Below the pieces are notes generated by a model that saw only the letters and a program-made list of their open reading frames with translations, was not told where the DNA came from and made no database searches. Position numbers and translations under genes: made by a program. Shown in pieces: positions 41,129 to 50,560 of a stretch of DNA of 64,000 bases. Within the stretch, counting starts at the first letter, position 1, and each line of letters starts with the position of its first letter. The stretch covers positions 3,100,001 to 3,164,000 of the forward strand of contig NZ_JARUND010000002.1 of NCBI RefSeq assembly GCF_036898825.1, given 5' to 3'. The DNA comes from Streptomyces sp. B21-083 (GTDB taxonomy: Bacteria; Actinomycetota; Actinomycetes; Streptomycetales; Streptomycetaceae).

Positions 41129-43810
41129 ATGGAAGAGCCGGAGCCCCCGGAGTCGGAGGAGTCGCCGAGAGCGGCGTTCGCTGCCGCGCTGACGCGGCTT
41201 CGGCACCGACTGCCGGATCTGTCGGACGAGTTGCTGGCCCGGCGGGCAAGCCGTACGGCGCTGCCGTCCGGGCGCCGCGTCGGCGTCAACGCCCGCAGGC
41301 TCGGTGAGTGGCTGAGCGGGCGGTCGGTGCCCCGCGACTTCCATGCCGTGGTCGCCTTCGTGCGCGCCGTCGAGTCGCTGGCGGGCCCCGCCGGTCCGCG
41401 GTCCTCGATCGCCGACTGGGAGCGGCTGTGGCGCGCGGCGTACGAGGACCGCGCCCCTGCGGTGCCCGCGCCGCGTGTCACCGCCGACCGGGCCGGAGAC
41501 GCTGCGGACGAGGTGGTCGTCGGTCGGCCGCCGAGCGACGCGGCCTCGTTGCGGGAGCGGGCGGCCCTGTCGAATGCGATCGACGTGGCGCTGCGGGACG
41601 ACGCGGTCCGGGAGGTCATCCTCACGGGGGCGGGCGGAGTGGGGAAGTCGCAACTCGCCGCAGCCGCCTTCCACCGGTCCAGGCAGCCCGGCGGGGTACG
41701 GGTGTGGGTGCCCGCCTCATCCCGTCAGTCCGTGCTCACGGCGTACGCGCGAGCATGGCGGGTGGTCTCGGGCGGGGAAGGCGGAAACGGGTGGGACGAC
41801 GAGACGCAGGCCGATCTCTTCGTCGCATGGCTGCGTACGACGACGCGGCCATGGCTTGTCGTACTGGACGATGTCGACGAACCGGTGGACCTGCGGGGCC
41901 TGAGGCCGGTTGGGGAACACGGCAGGAGCGTGGTGACGACCCGTCGGCGGGACGCGGCGGTGATCCGTTCGTCCTCCCGGGTCGTGCAGGTCGCGACCTT
42001 CGCGCCCGAGGAGGCCGTCGACTACCTCCGCTCACGGCTCGCGGCCGGCGAAGGCGGGGACGACGAAGGGGAGCTGCACACGCTGGCGGAAAGACTCGGC
42101 CACTTCCCGCTCGCGCTGTCCCAGGCTGCGGCGTTCCTCATCGACACCGGCATGCCCCTGACCACGTACCGTCAACTCCTGGAGGACCAACGGCAGACGC
42201 TCTCCGATCTGCTGCCGGCAACCTCCCCGGCCGACGAACACGGCGAAACCGTGGCCACCGCCTGGCAGCTCGCCCTGGACCGGGCGCAGACCCTCGCGCC
42301 CGCCGGAAGCGCCAAGGCCACCCTGGAACTTCTGTCGATGCTCGCACCGGACGGCATCACGGAGGCGGTGTTGCACACGACGGCGGCCCGGCGGTGGATC
42401 GTCCAAGGAGCTGACGACCACAGCGACACGGGCCACGGACCGGCACAGCCCGGCGAACGGGCCGTGCTCCTCTCACTGCGCGCTCTGCACCGGCTCAGCC
42501 TGGTGACGCACGACCCGTCCCGCACGCCCGCGTCGGTCGAGGTGCACGCCCTCGTGCAGCGCGCCGCCCGCGAGAGCGTGTCGGAGCACGTCCTGCCGCG
42601 CCTCACCGTGGCAGCCGCCGACGCCGTCGAGGAGCTCTGGTCGTCCACGGCGGACAGCGCGTACGAGCCCGAGACGGAGGCAGCCCTGTACCGCAGCGTC
42701 GAAGTCCTGCGCCGGACGACGGGCGGCGACCGGCTGTGGGACGGCCGCATGCACCCTGTTCTGCGCCGTACAGGCCTCTATCTGGCCGGACTCGGCCGCG
42801 ACGCGGCGGCGCGGGACGTCTGCCAGGAGCTGCTGGACCTGGCGCGGCCCCGCCTCGGCGACGAGCACCGCGATGTCCTGTACCTGCGCTGCCGGGTCGC
42901 CCTGGCCGCCGGTGAGCTGGGGGACGCGGCGTCGACCCGCGCATCGCTGGAGGACATCCGGCGGGACGCCGAGCGAATCCTGGGCCCGAGGAACCCGGAC
43001 ACCCTGACGGTACGGCTGCACGAGGCCCGCTTCCGGATGGAAGAGGGCGCGGTGGCCGCCGCCCTGGACGACTTCACCGAACTCGCCGACCAGGCAGCCG
43101 AAGCCCTCGGCGCAAGCCATCCCCTGGTACTCGACGCGCGAAGCCACGCCGCGCTCTGCCGTGGCCTGGCCGGCGACGCGGTCGGCGCGCGGGACGCCTG
43201 CGCCGCCCTCGTCGAGATGCTGGAACAGCGGCACGGCCCCGGCCATCTGCTCACGCTGAGCGCCCTCACCGATCTGGGCAGGTGGGCCGGCGAGGCGGGC
43301 GACACGCATGCGGCGGTCGACATCTACCTGCGGGCGGTGGCACGGTTGGAGTCCGCTGTCGGCCGCCTGCACCGGGACACCCTCATCGCCCGGCACAACC
43401 TCGCGTACTGGCGGGGACTGGCGGGTCAACACGAGCGCGCGGTGACGGAGTTCACCGCCGCGGCCGAGGACGCCGAGCGCGCGCTCGGCGCCGACCATCC
43501 GACCACTCTCACCTACCGCGTCAACCTGAGCTTCTGGCGCGGCCTCGCCGGCGAGCCGGCCATGGCGCTCGCGGAGTTGGCCGAACTGCAGCCCAGGGTC
43601 GACAGCGTGCTCGGCGCCGACCACCCACGGGCGCTGCGAACCCGCCAGCAACACGCCGAGCTCCTGGAACGCTCGGGCGACAGAAGCGGGGCTGCCACCC
43701 TGCTCACCTCGCTGCTGGCCGACATGATCCGTGTCCAGGGCAGCGGCCACCCGCGTACAGGCGAGGCCGCGGAGGCGCTGGCCCGCTGCGGCGAGCGGCA
43801 GATCCGGTGA
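41129..43810 (+). CDS. NB-ARC (STAND) ATPase with N-terminal HTH-like domain and C-terminal TPRs
   Basis: 893 residues. The first 100 hold a compact helical, HTH-like domain (RRLGEWLSGRSVPRDFHAVVAFV). The NB-ARC core has Walker A GAGGVGKSQ (about residue 173), Walker B WLVVLDDVDE, the sensor RSVVTTRRRDA and the GLPL-like HFPLALSQAAAFL. The C-terminal half (about 560-890) is tetratricopeptide-like, with repeating segments ending in GADHPTTLTYRVNLSFWRGLAGE. STAND proteins are ligand-triggered switches in regulation, programmed death or phage defence. Nothing adjacent names its role. TAGAGT about 7-12 bases before the ATG and no ribosome site suggest a leaderless mRNA. Confidence 0.9.
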   Translation: MEEPEPPESEESPRAAFAAALTRLRHRLPDLSDELLARRASRTALPSGRRVGVNARRLGEWLSGRSVPRDFHAVVAFVRAVESLAGPAGPRSSIADWERLWRAAYEDRAPAVPAPRVTADRAGDAADEVVVGRPPSDAASLRERAALSNAIDVALRDDAVREVILTGAGGVGKSQLAAAAFHRSRQPGGVRVWVPASSRQSVLTAYARAWRVVSGGEGGNGWDDETQADLFVAWLRTTTRPWLVVLDDVDEPVDLRGLRPVGEHGRSVVTTRRRDAAVIRSSSRVVQVATFAPEEAVDYLRSRLAAGEGGDDEGELHTLAERLGHFPLALSQAAAFLIDTGMPLTTYRQLLEDQRQTLSDLLPATSPADEHGETVATAWQLALDRAQTLAPAGSAKATLELLSMLAPDGITEAVLHTTAARRWIVQGADDHSDTGHGPAQPGERAVLLSLRALHRLSLVTHDPSRTPASVEVHALVQRAARESVSEHVLPRLTVAAADAVEELWSSTADSAYEPETEAALYRSVEVLRRTTGGDRLWDGRMHPVLRRTGLYLAGLGRDAAARDVCQELLDLARPRLGDEHRDVLYLRCRVALAAGELGDAASTRASLEDIRRDAERILGPRNPDTLTVRLHEARFRMEEGAVAAALDDFTELADQAAEALGASHPLVLDARSHAALCRGLAGDAVGARDACAALVEMLEQRHGPGHLLTLSALTDLGRWAGEAGDTHAAVDIYLRAVARLESAVGRLHRDTLIARHNLAYWRGLAGQHERAVTEFTAAAEDAERALGADHPTTLTYRVNLSFWRGLAGEPAMALAELAELQPRVDSVLGADHPRALRTRQQHAELLERSGDRSGAATLLTSLLADMIRVQGSGHPRTGEAAEALARCGERQIR

Positions 43811-44118
43811 GGTTCGTCGGTCTGACGTCAAGTCCTCGTGTCCGCCTCGCCGAGACAGCCGGCGGGGAGGAAGCCGTCGAGGCCGAGCTCGTCTTCCGCC
43901 TCGATGCCGAGGGCTTCCCACGCGCCTGACACCACGCCGGCTCTGCCGACTCGGTCCCTTGCCGAACCCCGATCACGCCGCGTCGTCCCAGCGCCGCGAC
44001 GCGACGGTGAACCCAGCTTCTGAACTCCTTCCACGCGCACCGCGTACCGCCTGCCGCGTGCCGTCACTCGCCGTGAAGGATCGCCACGTCCGGGCGGCCC
44101 CGGCAGGTTCGGGCGGCA
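43811..44118. other. Intergenic region (about 300 bases) between convergent genes
   Basis: No gene is supported. Short frames with coding-like composition exist on both strands around 43828-43930 (plus: RVRLAETAGGEEAVEAELVF; minus: ALGIEAEDELGLDGFLPAGC) but both are under 40 codons without a ribosome site. One may be a gene relic. Confidence 0.4.
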
Positions 44119-44490
44119 TCATCGCCGTCTGGCGGTCGAGGCCGGGACATCCCGGGTGGTGACTCCCGCGGCGGATGCTGTCCCGATCGCGGAGGGAGAG
44201 GGGCTCGGGTGCGGGGACAGCGACGGGCTCGGTGAGACCGAGGGCGGGCCGGCGGGACCGACCGGGGTGTTCGCATCCCGGTCGGTGACGGCGAACACCG
44301 CGGTGGCAACGGCCGCGGCCAGGCCGAACAGCACGACGACGGTCCTGCGGGACGGCAGAAGGAACCGGCGCGACTCGGTGGGAGGGACTCCGGGCCGCAG
44401 GTTTTCCAGGTTCACGGCATTGGCGCGGGCCTCAAGGGCGCCGCGCAGTCGCTGCTCGATCGCCTCGTGGTGGATCTGACCGCGGCTCAT
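44119..44490 (-). CDS. Single-pass membrane protein next to SigE-family sigma factor
   Basis: 123 residues: a cytoplasmic N-terminus (HHEAIEQRLRGALEARANAVNLENL), one helix (VVVLFGLAAAVATAVFAVTD) and a Pro/Ser-rich extracytoplasmic tail (SPSPSLSPHPSPSPS). The topology is that of an anti-sigma factor or sigma-associated membrane protein, but there is no HxxxCxxC motif. It follows the sigma gene by 70 bases on the same strand. Anti-sigma function is only a suggestion. Confidence 0.75.
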   Translation of the reverse strand: MSRGQIHHEAIEQRLRGALEARANAVNLENLRPGVPPTESRRFLLPSRRTVVVLFGLAAAVATAVFAVTDRDANTPVGPAGPPSVSPSPSLSPHPSPSPSAIGTASAAGVTTRDVPASTARRR

Positions 44491-44560
44491 CGGCGGGTCT
44501 CCGCTCTCACGCACCGCCGGCAGCGGGACGGACGGGGGTGCGACTGAGGGGGATACTCGG

Positions 44561-45250
44561 TCATCGGGCGATCTCCAGGTGTCTGCCGAGAGTGTCCAGT
44601 GCCCGGCTGGCGGTCGACTTGACCGTCCCGCGGGAGACACCGAGGGTGTCGGCGATCTGGGCCTCGGTGAGGTCCGACCAGTAGCGCAGGACCAGGACCT
44701 CGCGCTGTCTTCGGGTGAGGCGTTGCAACGCGTCGATCACTTCTTGGTGGGTCTCGGCGAGCAGCACGCTCTTGTCGGCCGACGGGACGTGGCGTTCGCG
44801 CTCGGGGACATGGGCGCGTGACGTACGGCGCCGGCGCAGGACCGAGCGGGCCGCGTTGACCACGCTGGTCCGCAGATACGCCTCGGGGTCGTCCAGATCC
44901 GCGAGCCGACGGCCATGGCGGCGCAGGAGCGCCGCGAAAGCGTCCTGCACCACGTCCTCCGCCGTCGGGAGGTCGTCCACCAGGAGCAGGGCCAGCCGCA
45001 CCAGCGCCAGCCGGCGATGGCGGTAGAGCTCGTTGAAGCCGTACTCGTCGCCGACGGTGCCCGTACGGGCGGACACGGCCTCGAACGGAGCTCTCCCGGT
45101 CTGCCGCCCTGCTGGTGAGCGCAGCGCGAGCCGGTCCTGGGCTCGGCGCATCAGGTCCGCGGCGCCATGGACCAAGGTGTGCACCTGGCAGTACGTCCGC
45201 CGCCGCCGGCCGGCCGACGGTGCGGCGGCTGGGATCGTCGCTGTTGTCAC
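44561..45250 (-). CDS. ECF sigma factor, Streptomyces SigE family (SigE-like/SigM-like)
   Basis: 229 residues. Region 2 carries ELYRHRRLALVRLALLLVDDLPTAEDVVQDAFAALLRRH (core binding and -10 recognition); region 4 carries ALQRLTRRQREVLVLRYWSDLTEAQIADTLGVSRGTVKSTASRALDTL (-35 recognition). The 70-residue N-terminal extension is longer than in most ECF factors. The start is GTG at 45248-45250 with AGGAG upstream. The downstream single-pass membrane protein may be its regulator. Confidence 0.92.
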   Translation of the reverse strand: MTTATIPAAAPSAGRRRRTYCQVHTLVHGAADLMRRAQDRLALRSPAGRQTGRAPFEAVSARTGTVGDEYGFNELYRHRRLALVRLALLLVDDLPTAEDVVQDAFAALLRRHGRRLADLDDPEAYLRTSVVNAARSVLRRRRTSRAHVPERERHVPSADKSVLLAETHQEVIDALQRLTRRQREVLVLRYWSDLTEAQIADTLGVSRGTVKSTASRALDTLGRHLEIAR

Positions 45251-45465
45251 AGGTCTCCTGGAGGTCGTCGTACCAGTGCGGTACGCCCGTGGCCCCGGGC
45301 GTACCGCGCCGTGCCGCCTGGCCCTGCGCCGTGCGGTACGTGTTCACATGGTGTCGCCGGACGACCGACGATCAGTCGGCGGGCAGGAAGTCGGGGCCGG
45401 GTTCCCTGCCGTGCGACGGTGTTGCGGGGGCCGGGACATCAACGGACCCGGAGAGCCCTGGCGGC

Positions 45466-45885
45466 TTAGCCCACCGACCCCGCAGGCACAATTCCCCCCG
45501 GAAGCGCAGACGCCGTCGTCTGCGCAACCGGAGACGCCGTCGTCTGCGCAACCCGAGACGCCGTCGTCTGCGCAACCCGAGACGCCGTGGTCTGCGCAAC
45601 CGGAGACGCGTGCTTCCGCGCCGTGCCGGTCTTCACCGAGGCCTTCACAGCGGGCGTCTCCGACCCGGACACGTAGGGCTTGGCGTGCTTCGCGGCGGAA
45701 GTGGACGCCGCCGAGGAGGCCGCGTGCGTCTGTGCCGTATCGGCGGAGACGGCCGCTTCGCCGGTCACGGCGTGGGCGGTGACGGACCCGCCGAGAGCCA
45801 GCGCGGCTCCCACAGCGGAGGTGCCCAGAACAATGCGGACCCGGCCTGAGCGGAAGCTGCGGACGGCGGTGTGACGTGCTGACAT
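45466..45885 (-). CDS. Secreted Ala-rich protein with C-terminal 8-residue repeats
   Basis: 139 residues. A signal peptide (SFRSGRVRIVLGTSAVGAALALGGS, cleavage near AHA) precedes an Ala/Ser/Thr-rich, disordered mature part. The C-terminal third is five near-perfect copies of VAQTTAS with R or P after each, encoded by 24-bp DNA repeats (about 45515-45606). GAGGACC precedes the ATG (45883-45885). The protein has one small hydrophobic end (ALPGGIVPAGSVG). Function unknown; it may be a wall-associated or surface-tethered linker protein. Copy number of the repeat could vary by slippage. Confidence 0.75.
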   Translation of the reverse strand: MSARHTAVRSFRSGRVRIVLGTSAVGAALALGGSVTAHAVTGEAAVSADTAQTHAASSAASTSAAKHAKPYVSGSETPAVKASVKTGTARKHASPVAQTTASRVAQTTASRVAQTTASPVAQTTASALPGGIVPAGSVG

Positions 45886-46279
45886 GGTCGGTCCTCGAAT
45901 CATCGGTGTCTGTCTGTCGGCTGACCGCCCGTCATGGGTGGCTTCCCTTGCGGCGGCCCGGTGCTGGAGGCGCTTCCACTCCGACAGACGTCCGAGGCCC
46001 CTCCAGGTTGCGGGTCGGACGAGACGAACACCGGAGTGATCGAGTGATCTGGGTCACCAGAACCGGGGAGGGCGTGAAGGCGCTGTTCGAAGCGGCGACG
46101 GGGTGCGCGAACGTGACGAGCTGCTGCCCGGTGTCACGGCGCCGACGCGGCCGGCGGCCTCAGCAAACGCCGCACCGCCGCCCCGGCTCGCGGAGGCCAC
46201 CCTTGCCGCACGGCTCGCGGATCTGGACGGCGCGACGGCTGCGCTCAGAGGACCGACAACGTGAACCGGCTCCAGGAGA
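45886..46279. other. Intergenic region (about 390 bases), possible gene relic on plus strand
   Basis: No complete gene. A plus-strand frame from about 46040 to 46264 reads as protein-like near its end (RLAEATLAARLADLDGATAALRGP, stop at 46262) but lacks a start site and a recognisable family. It could be the tail of a lost gene. Confidence 0.35.
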
Positions 46280-46437
46280 TCAGACTCGTGCATCCCGCTG
46301 CTGAACTTCCTTTGGCACTCCGGCCACTGTCACGAAGTCGTTGTCCACGTGGAGAACGGTGTGCCCGTGGTGGACCGCGGTCGCACACACCAACAGATCG
46401 GTCTGGAGGAGCAGGTTGCCAGCCGAGCAGCCGGCCT
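46280..46437 (-). pseudogene. VapC-like PIN-domain toxin, C-terminal fragment
   Basis: On the minus strand a frame reads GNLLLQTDLLVCATAVHHGHTVLHVDNDFVTVAGV and stops at 46280-46282. This is the last third of a PIN-domain toxin: the conserved Asp in TDLLVCATA and the acidic DNDF strand after HGHTVLHV. The first 80 residues with the initial catalytic Asp, and any antitoxin, are absent. It is distinct from the intact VapC at 58927-59325. Confidence 0.75.
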
Positions 46438-46642
46438 CGGCCGGCCCCGCGCGCACCCCTTCAACTCCCGCCCTGAAACGGGTGCTTGAGGAGCACGCCG
46501 GACTGCTCCATCAGGCTGACGTGAGCCGGCCGGTGAGCGGCTCCGTCGCGCCTGGTACGCGGGACGGATTCGCACAGGTAAAGCGCGTGTGACGAAAACG
46601 TTGACGGAATCATTGCCCCCGCTTATCTTCTGACCGAATTTA

Positions 46643-46666
46643 CGAACCACGTTCGAAATCACGAAC
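46643..46666 (+). promoter_or_regulatory. Overlapping CGAAC/GTTCG inverted repeats before the GH43-CBM13 gene
   Basis: CGAAC-n3-GTTCG (46643-46655) and GTTCG-n6-CGAAC (46651-46666) share the middle GTTCG, making a three-half-site operator 15 bases before the start codon. Such arrays suit LacI-, GntR- or XRE-type sugar repressors. The regulator is not encoded next to it. Confidence 0.55.
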
Positions 46667-46680
46667 AGGGACGGTCCCGC

Positions 46681-48189
46681 ATGCCAAAGATGTCAAAGCA
46701 GCCCCCCGCCAGACGCCACAGATCCCTGATCCTTTGCGTGCTCGCCGTACTGATCGCCATGGTGTCGGCGACGACCCCGGCCACCGCCGCCGACGGCCAG
46801 CCGTACACCAACGCGATCAAGTCGCAAAAGGGCGCCGACCCCTGGCTCCAGTACTACAACGGCAACTACTACCTGGTCACCACCTCCTTCACCGGTGTGC
46901 TGACCATGCGGAAGTCGCCGACCCTGGCGGGACTGTCCACGGCCGCCAGCGTCCAGATCTGGAGTGACACCACCTCCACCCGCAACACCAACATCTGGGC
47001 GCCGGAGATCCACTTCCTCGACGGCCACTGGTACCTGTACTACTCCGCGGGACAGAGCGGTGTCTCCTGCTGCGACTCACAACGCACCCATGTCCTGGAG
47101 AGCGCGGGCACCGACCCGATGGGCCCGTACACCTACAAGAACCAGCTCAGCGGCTCCAACCTCACCCCCGGCGGCTGGCTCATCGACGCCACCGTCCTCG
47201 AGAACAACAACAACCTGTACCTGATCGGCAGCGGCTTCATCAACGGCAGCAAGCAGAGCCTGGTCATCGCGCCGATGAGCAACCCGTACACGCTGGCGAG
47301 CAGCACCTTCACGATCATCTCCAGCCCCACCGCGAGCTGGGAGACCTCGGGCGGCGCGGTCAACGAAGGCCCCGAGCCGCTCTACCACGACGGCCGCACC
47401 TTCCTCACCTTCTCCGCCAGCTACTGCGCGACCGCGGACTACAAGCTGGGCCAGCTGGAACTGACCGGCACCGACCCGCTGAACCCCGCCTCCTGGACGA
47501 AGAAGTCCACGCCGGTCTTCCAGCGCGATGACGCGGCAGGTGTCTACGCCCCCGGCCACAACGGCTTCTTCACCTCACCGGACGGCACCGAGAACTGGAT
47601 TGTCTACCACGCCAACGACTCCGCGAACGGCGGCTGCGGCAACGGCCGTACGACGCGGGCGCAGAAGTTCACCTGGAACGCGGACGGCACCCCGAACTTC
47701 GGCACCCCGGTGGCGCTCGGCACCACGCTGCCCGGCCCCTCGGGCGAGACCGCGACGACCCCGACCGCGTACACCCTGGTGAACCGCAACAGCGGCAAGT
47801 GCCTGGACGTCGAGGGCGGCAACACCGCGGACGGCACCAACATCTTCCAGTGGAGCTGCACCGGCGGCGCCAACCAGAAGTGGCGCGTCGAGGACCTCGG
47901 CAACGACACCAGCCGGCTGGTCAACGTCGCGACCGGCAAGGTCATGGACACCGCGAGCTGCGCGACGGCCGACGGCACGAACATCCAGCAGTGGTCCTGG
48001 CTGAACAACAACTGCCAGAAGTTCAGGCTGGTCTACACGGCCACCGGCGACTACGTGCGGATCGTGAACGAGAACAGCGGCAAGGTCGCCGACGTCGCCA
48101 ACTGCGGCACCGCGAACGGGACGAACGTACGGCTGTGGACCTGGCTGAACAACAACTGCCAGCAGTGGCGCCTCGTCCCCACGACCTGA
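46681..48189 (+). CDS. Secreted GH43 arabinan-degrading enzyme with CBM13 (ricin-type) domain
   Basis: 502 residues. A signal peptide ([25 protein letters not shown]) precedes a five-bladed GH43 domain. The catalytic set is visible: the base Asp in KGADPWLQ (about residue 52), the pKa-setting Asp in WLIDATVLE (about 169) and the acid Glu in [10 protein letters not shown] (about 230). Residues about 370-502 form a beta-trefoil CBM13/ricin domain with three QxW repeats (ANQKWR, NCQKFRL, NCQQWRL). Activity on arabinan or arabinoxylan side chains is likely. A hairpin terminator follows, so it is transcribed alone. Confidence 0.93.
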   Translation: MPKMSKQPPARRHRSLILCVLAVLIAMVSATTPATAADGQPYTNAIKSQKGADPWLQYYNGNYYLVTTSFTGVLTMRKSPTLAGLSTAASVQIWSDTTSTRNTNIWAPEIHFLDGHWYLYYSAGQSGVSCCDSQRTHVLESAGTDPMGPYTYKNQLSGSNLTPGGWLIDATVLENNNNLYLIGSGFINGSKQSLVIAPMSNPYTLASSTFTIISSPTASWETSGGAVNEGPEPLYHDGRTFLTFSASYCATADYKLGQLELTGTDPLNPASWTKKSTPVFQRDDAAGVYAPGHNGFFTSPDGTENWIVYHANDSANGGCGNGRTTRAQKFTWNADGTPNFGTPVALGTTLPGPSGETATTPTAYTLVNRNSGKCLDVEGGNTADGTNIFQWSCTGGANQKWRVEDLGNDTSRLVNVATGKVMDTASCATADGTNIQQWSWLNNNCQKFRLVYTATGDYVRIVNENSGKVADVANCGTANGTNVRLWTWLNNNCQQWRLVPTT

Positions 48190-48211
48190 CCTCCCCCCCG
48201 TTATGGTTTCC

Positions 48212-48232
48212 GCGGTCCTGCAAGAGGACCGC
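48212..48232. terminator. Terminator hairpin after the GH43-CBM13 gene
   Basis: GCGGTCCT (48212-48219), loop GCAAG and AGGACCGC (48225-48232) form a perfect 8-bp stem 23 bases after the stop codon. It lacks a T-run, as usual in this genome. Confidence 0.75.
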
Positions 48233-48642
48233 TGGCCTCCGGGTCCGGCATGGCTGTTCCCCCCTGTCGAACCGATGACCTGGGGGGTGGTGTGCCACCG
48301 GGCCCGAGAGGCGCCGTTGGAGACGCTGATGAGAGGTCCGACTACCGCCCGGCCGAGCGCAATGCCCGGCCGTTTGCGGGCGGCAGGTCTGCATAACGTG
48401 GATGCGCGCACGACGCCAACGCCCAGGCCAGCACCGCACGCCCCGTTCGGGAGGACGGGTTGAACGACTACGACGAGACAGGCGTCTTCCAAGACCTACA
48501 CACAGGCCCTTCTCCGCCTGGCCAGACAACGCAGCAACGTCCTGTTCGCGATGCTCCGCGACGGCACCTTCTACCAACCCCGAACCCCACGCCTCGCTTG
48601 ACGAAAGACATAGAGGCACCCCCCCGTAAACTGGAGCAACCC
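48233..48642. other. Leader region between the two GH43 genes
   Basis: 410 bases without a supported gene. It contains a C6/G6 inverted repeat (about 48260-48292) and AT-richer CATAACGT near 48393, a possible -10 region for the second enzyme. An in-frame extension of the second enzyme's frame back to 48460 has no signal-peptide-like start and is treated as untranslated. Confidence 0.45.
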
Positions 48643-50094
48643 TTGAGACGCAACGCCGTACGGCTGCTCATGGCCGTCCTCTTCGCCCTGGTGGGCTGTC
48701 TCGCCGGACCCGGCACCATGGCCCACGCGGCCGTGCCCGCCTCCCCCGGCGTGACCTACACCAACCCGATCGCCGAGAAGCGCGCCGACCCGCAGATCTT
48801 CAAGCACACCGACGGCTACTACTACTTCACCGCGACCGTGCCCGAGTACGACCGCATCGTGCTGCGCCGGGCCACCACCATCCAGGGCCTGTCGACGGCA
48901 CCCGAGACCACGATCTGGACCAAGCACGCCAGCGGTGTGATGGCCAACCACATCTGGGCACCGGAGATCCACTACATCAGCGGCAAGTGGTACGTGTACT
49001 TCGCCGCCGGCTCCACCAGTGACCAGTGGGCGATCCGGATGTACGTCCTGGAGGGCACCGGAGCCAACCCGCTCACCGCGACCTGGGCCGAGAAGGGCCA
49101 GATCAAGACGACGTGGGAAAGCTTCTCCCTCGACGCCACCACCTTCGTCGTGGGCGGCGTCCGCTACCTCGCCTGGGCCCAGCGCAACCCGGCCGAGAAC
49201 AACAACACCAGCCTGTTCATCGCCAAGATGGCCGACCCCTGGACACTCACCGGCACTCCGGCGGAGATCTCCCAGCCGACGCTGTCCTGGGAGACGGTCG
49301 GCTACAAGGTCAACGAGGGCCCGGCGGTGATCGAGCACGGCGGCAAGGTCTTCATGACCTACTCGGCCAGCGCGACCGACTCCAACTACTGCCTGGGCAT
49401 GCTGACCGCCTCATCGACGGCCGATCTGACCAACCCGGCCTCCTGGGCCAAGGGTGCGCAGCCGGTGTTCAAGACGAGCGACGCGACCTCGCAGTACGGT
49501 CCGGGCCACAACTCCTTCACCGTCTCCGAGGACGGCAAGTCCGACATCCTCGTCTACCACGACCGCAGCTACAAGGACATCACCGGCGACCCGCTGAACG
49601 ACCCCAACCGCCGCACCCGCGTCCAGAAGGTGTACTGGAAGGCCGACGGCACCCCCGACTTCGGCATCCCGGTGGCCGACGGAGTCACCCCGCAGCGCTT
49701 CTCGTCGTACAACTTCGCGGACCGCTTCATCCGCCACTTCGACTACCGCGGCCGCATCGACGCCAACGTCAGCCCGCTGGCGGACTCGCAGTTCCGCGTG
49801 GTCACCGGCCTGACCGGCAGCGGCACCGTATCGCTGGAGTCGGCCAACTTCCCCGGCTACTACCTGCGGAGCAACGCGAGTTCCGAGGTATGGCTACAGA
49901 AGAACGACGGCACGGCGCAGTTCGCGTCCGAAGCCACCTTCTACCAGCGGGCGGGTCTGTCCGACTCGGCCGGGGTCTCCTACGAGTCGTACGGCTCACC
50001 CGGCCGCTACGTCCGCCACTTCAACTACCTGCTGTACGTGCAGACGCCGAGCACGGCCACGGACCGGGCGGACGCCACGTTCTACGCGCAGTAG
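48643..50094 (+). CDS. Secreted GH43 exo-1,5-alpha-L-arabinofuranosidase-like enzyme with AbfB/CBM42 domain
   Basis: 483 residues. The start is TTG at 48643 with GGAG 8 bases upstream, giving a signal peptide RRNAVRLLMAVLFALVGCLAG ending near AHA. The GH43 domain has the base Asp in KRADPQIF, the middle Asp in SLDATTFV and the acid Glu in KVNEGPAVIE. The last 135 residues are an AbfB/CBM42 beta-trefoil (FADRFIRHFDYRGRID, FPGYYLRSNASS, SPGRYVRHFNYLLYVQ) that binds arabinofuranose side chains. The layout matches GH43_26-CBM42 exo-arabinofuranosidases of Streptomyces. It complements the preceding enzyme. Confidence 0.93.
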   Translation: MRRNAVRLLMAVLFALVGCLAGPGTMAHAAVPASPGVTYTNPIAEKRADPQIFKHTDGYYYFTATVPEYDRIVLRRATTIQGLSTAPETTIWTKHASGVMANHIWAPEIHYISGKWYVYFAAGSTSDQWAIRMYVLEGTGANPLTATWAEKGQIKTTWESFSLDATTFVVGGVRYLAWAQRNPAENNNTSLFIAKMADPWTLTGTPAEISQPTLSWETVGYKVNEGPAVIEHGGKVFMTYSASATDSNYCLGMLTASSTADLTNPASWAKGAQPVFKTSDATSQYGPGHNSFTVSEDGKSDILVYHDRSYKDITGDPLNDPNRRTRVQKVYWKADGTPDFGIPVADGVTPQRFSSYNFADRFIRHFDYRGRIDANVSPLADSQFRVVTGLTGSGTVSLESANFPGYYLRSNASSEVWLQKNDGTAQFASEATFYQRAGLSDSAGVSYESYGSPGRYVRHFNYLLYVQTPSTATDRADATFYAQ

Positions 50095-50163
50095 CACGTG
50101 CGGACGGCTCTCACCGGGGCCGCGGACCGGTGTCGAAGGCGGCCTCCGTTGGTTGGCCCGAAC

Positions 50164-50560
50164 ATGATCGGAACGGTCTTCCGAAGCGACGACGTGCCCA
50201 GGGACCCCCTGCCGCCCGCCCGTGTCCAACAGCTGTTGGGGCGACGGCTGTCGGAGCGGGAGGGGGGCGCCCTGCTGACGGGGTTCCTCACCGGGCTGGA
50301 ACAGCGGGCCGACGTCCTCCAGCCGTACGACGCACCCCGCCTCGGCACCGTTTTGGTCGACCTGCTGTCCGCCTGGTTCGCCCAGGTGCTGGAGGCGGAG
50401 GATGCGCTGGCGCCTGCGGCTGCGCGGCGGACCGACCGTCGGTCGGCGACCGTCCCGTCCCGCCCCAGCGGCTGGTCAGAGCACTGCACGAGACGGCCGG
50501 ACAGCCCCCTCGGGTTGGGCCTCCAAGTCACGCACGAGCCCCCATCTGCAATTATTACGC
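50164..50560 (+). pseudogene. AraC-family regulator, internally deleted and truncated
   Basis: MIGTVFRSDDVP is the usual start of AraC_binding_2 regulators. It is joined directly to PLPPARVQQLLGRRLSEREGG and LLTGFLTGLEQRADVLQP...LGTVLVDLLSAWFAQVLEAEDAL, which normally lie about 150 residues later, just before the DNA-binding domain. The frame then loses similarity and the two helix-turn-helix motifs are missing. A deletion within the N-terminal domain and loss of the C-terminus explain it. Confidence 0.65.
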
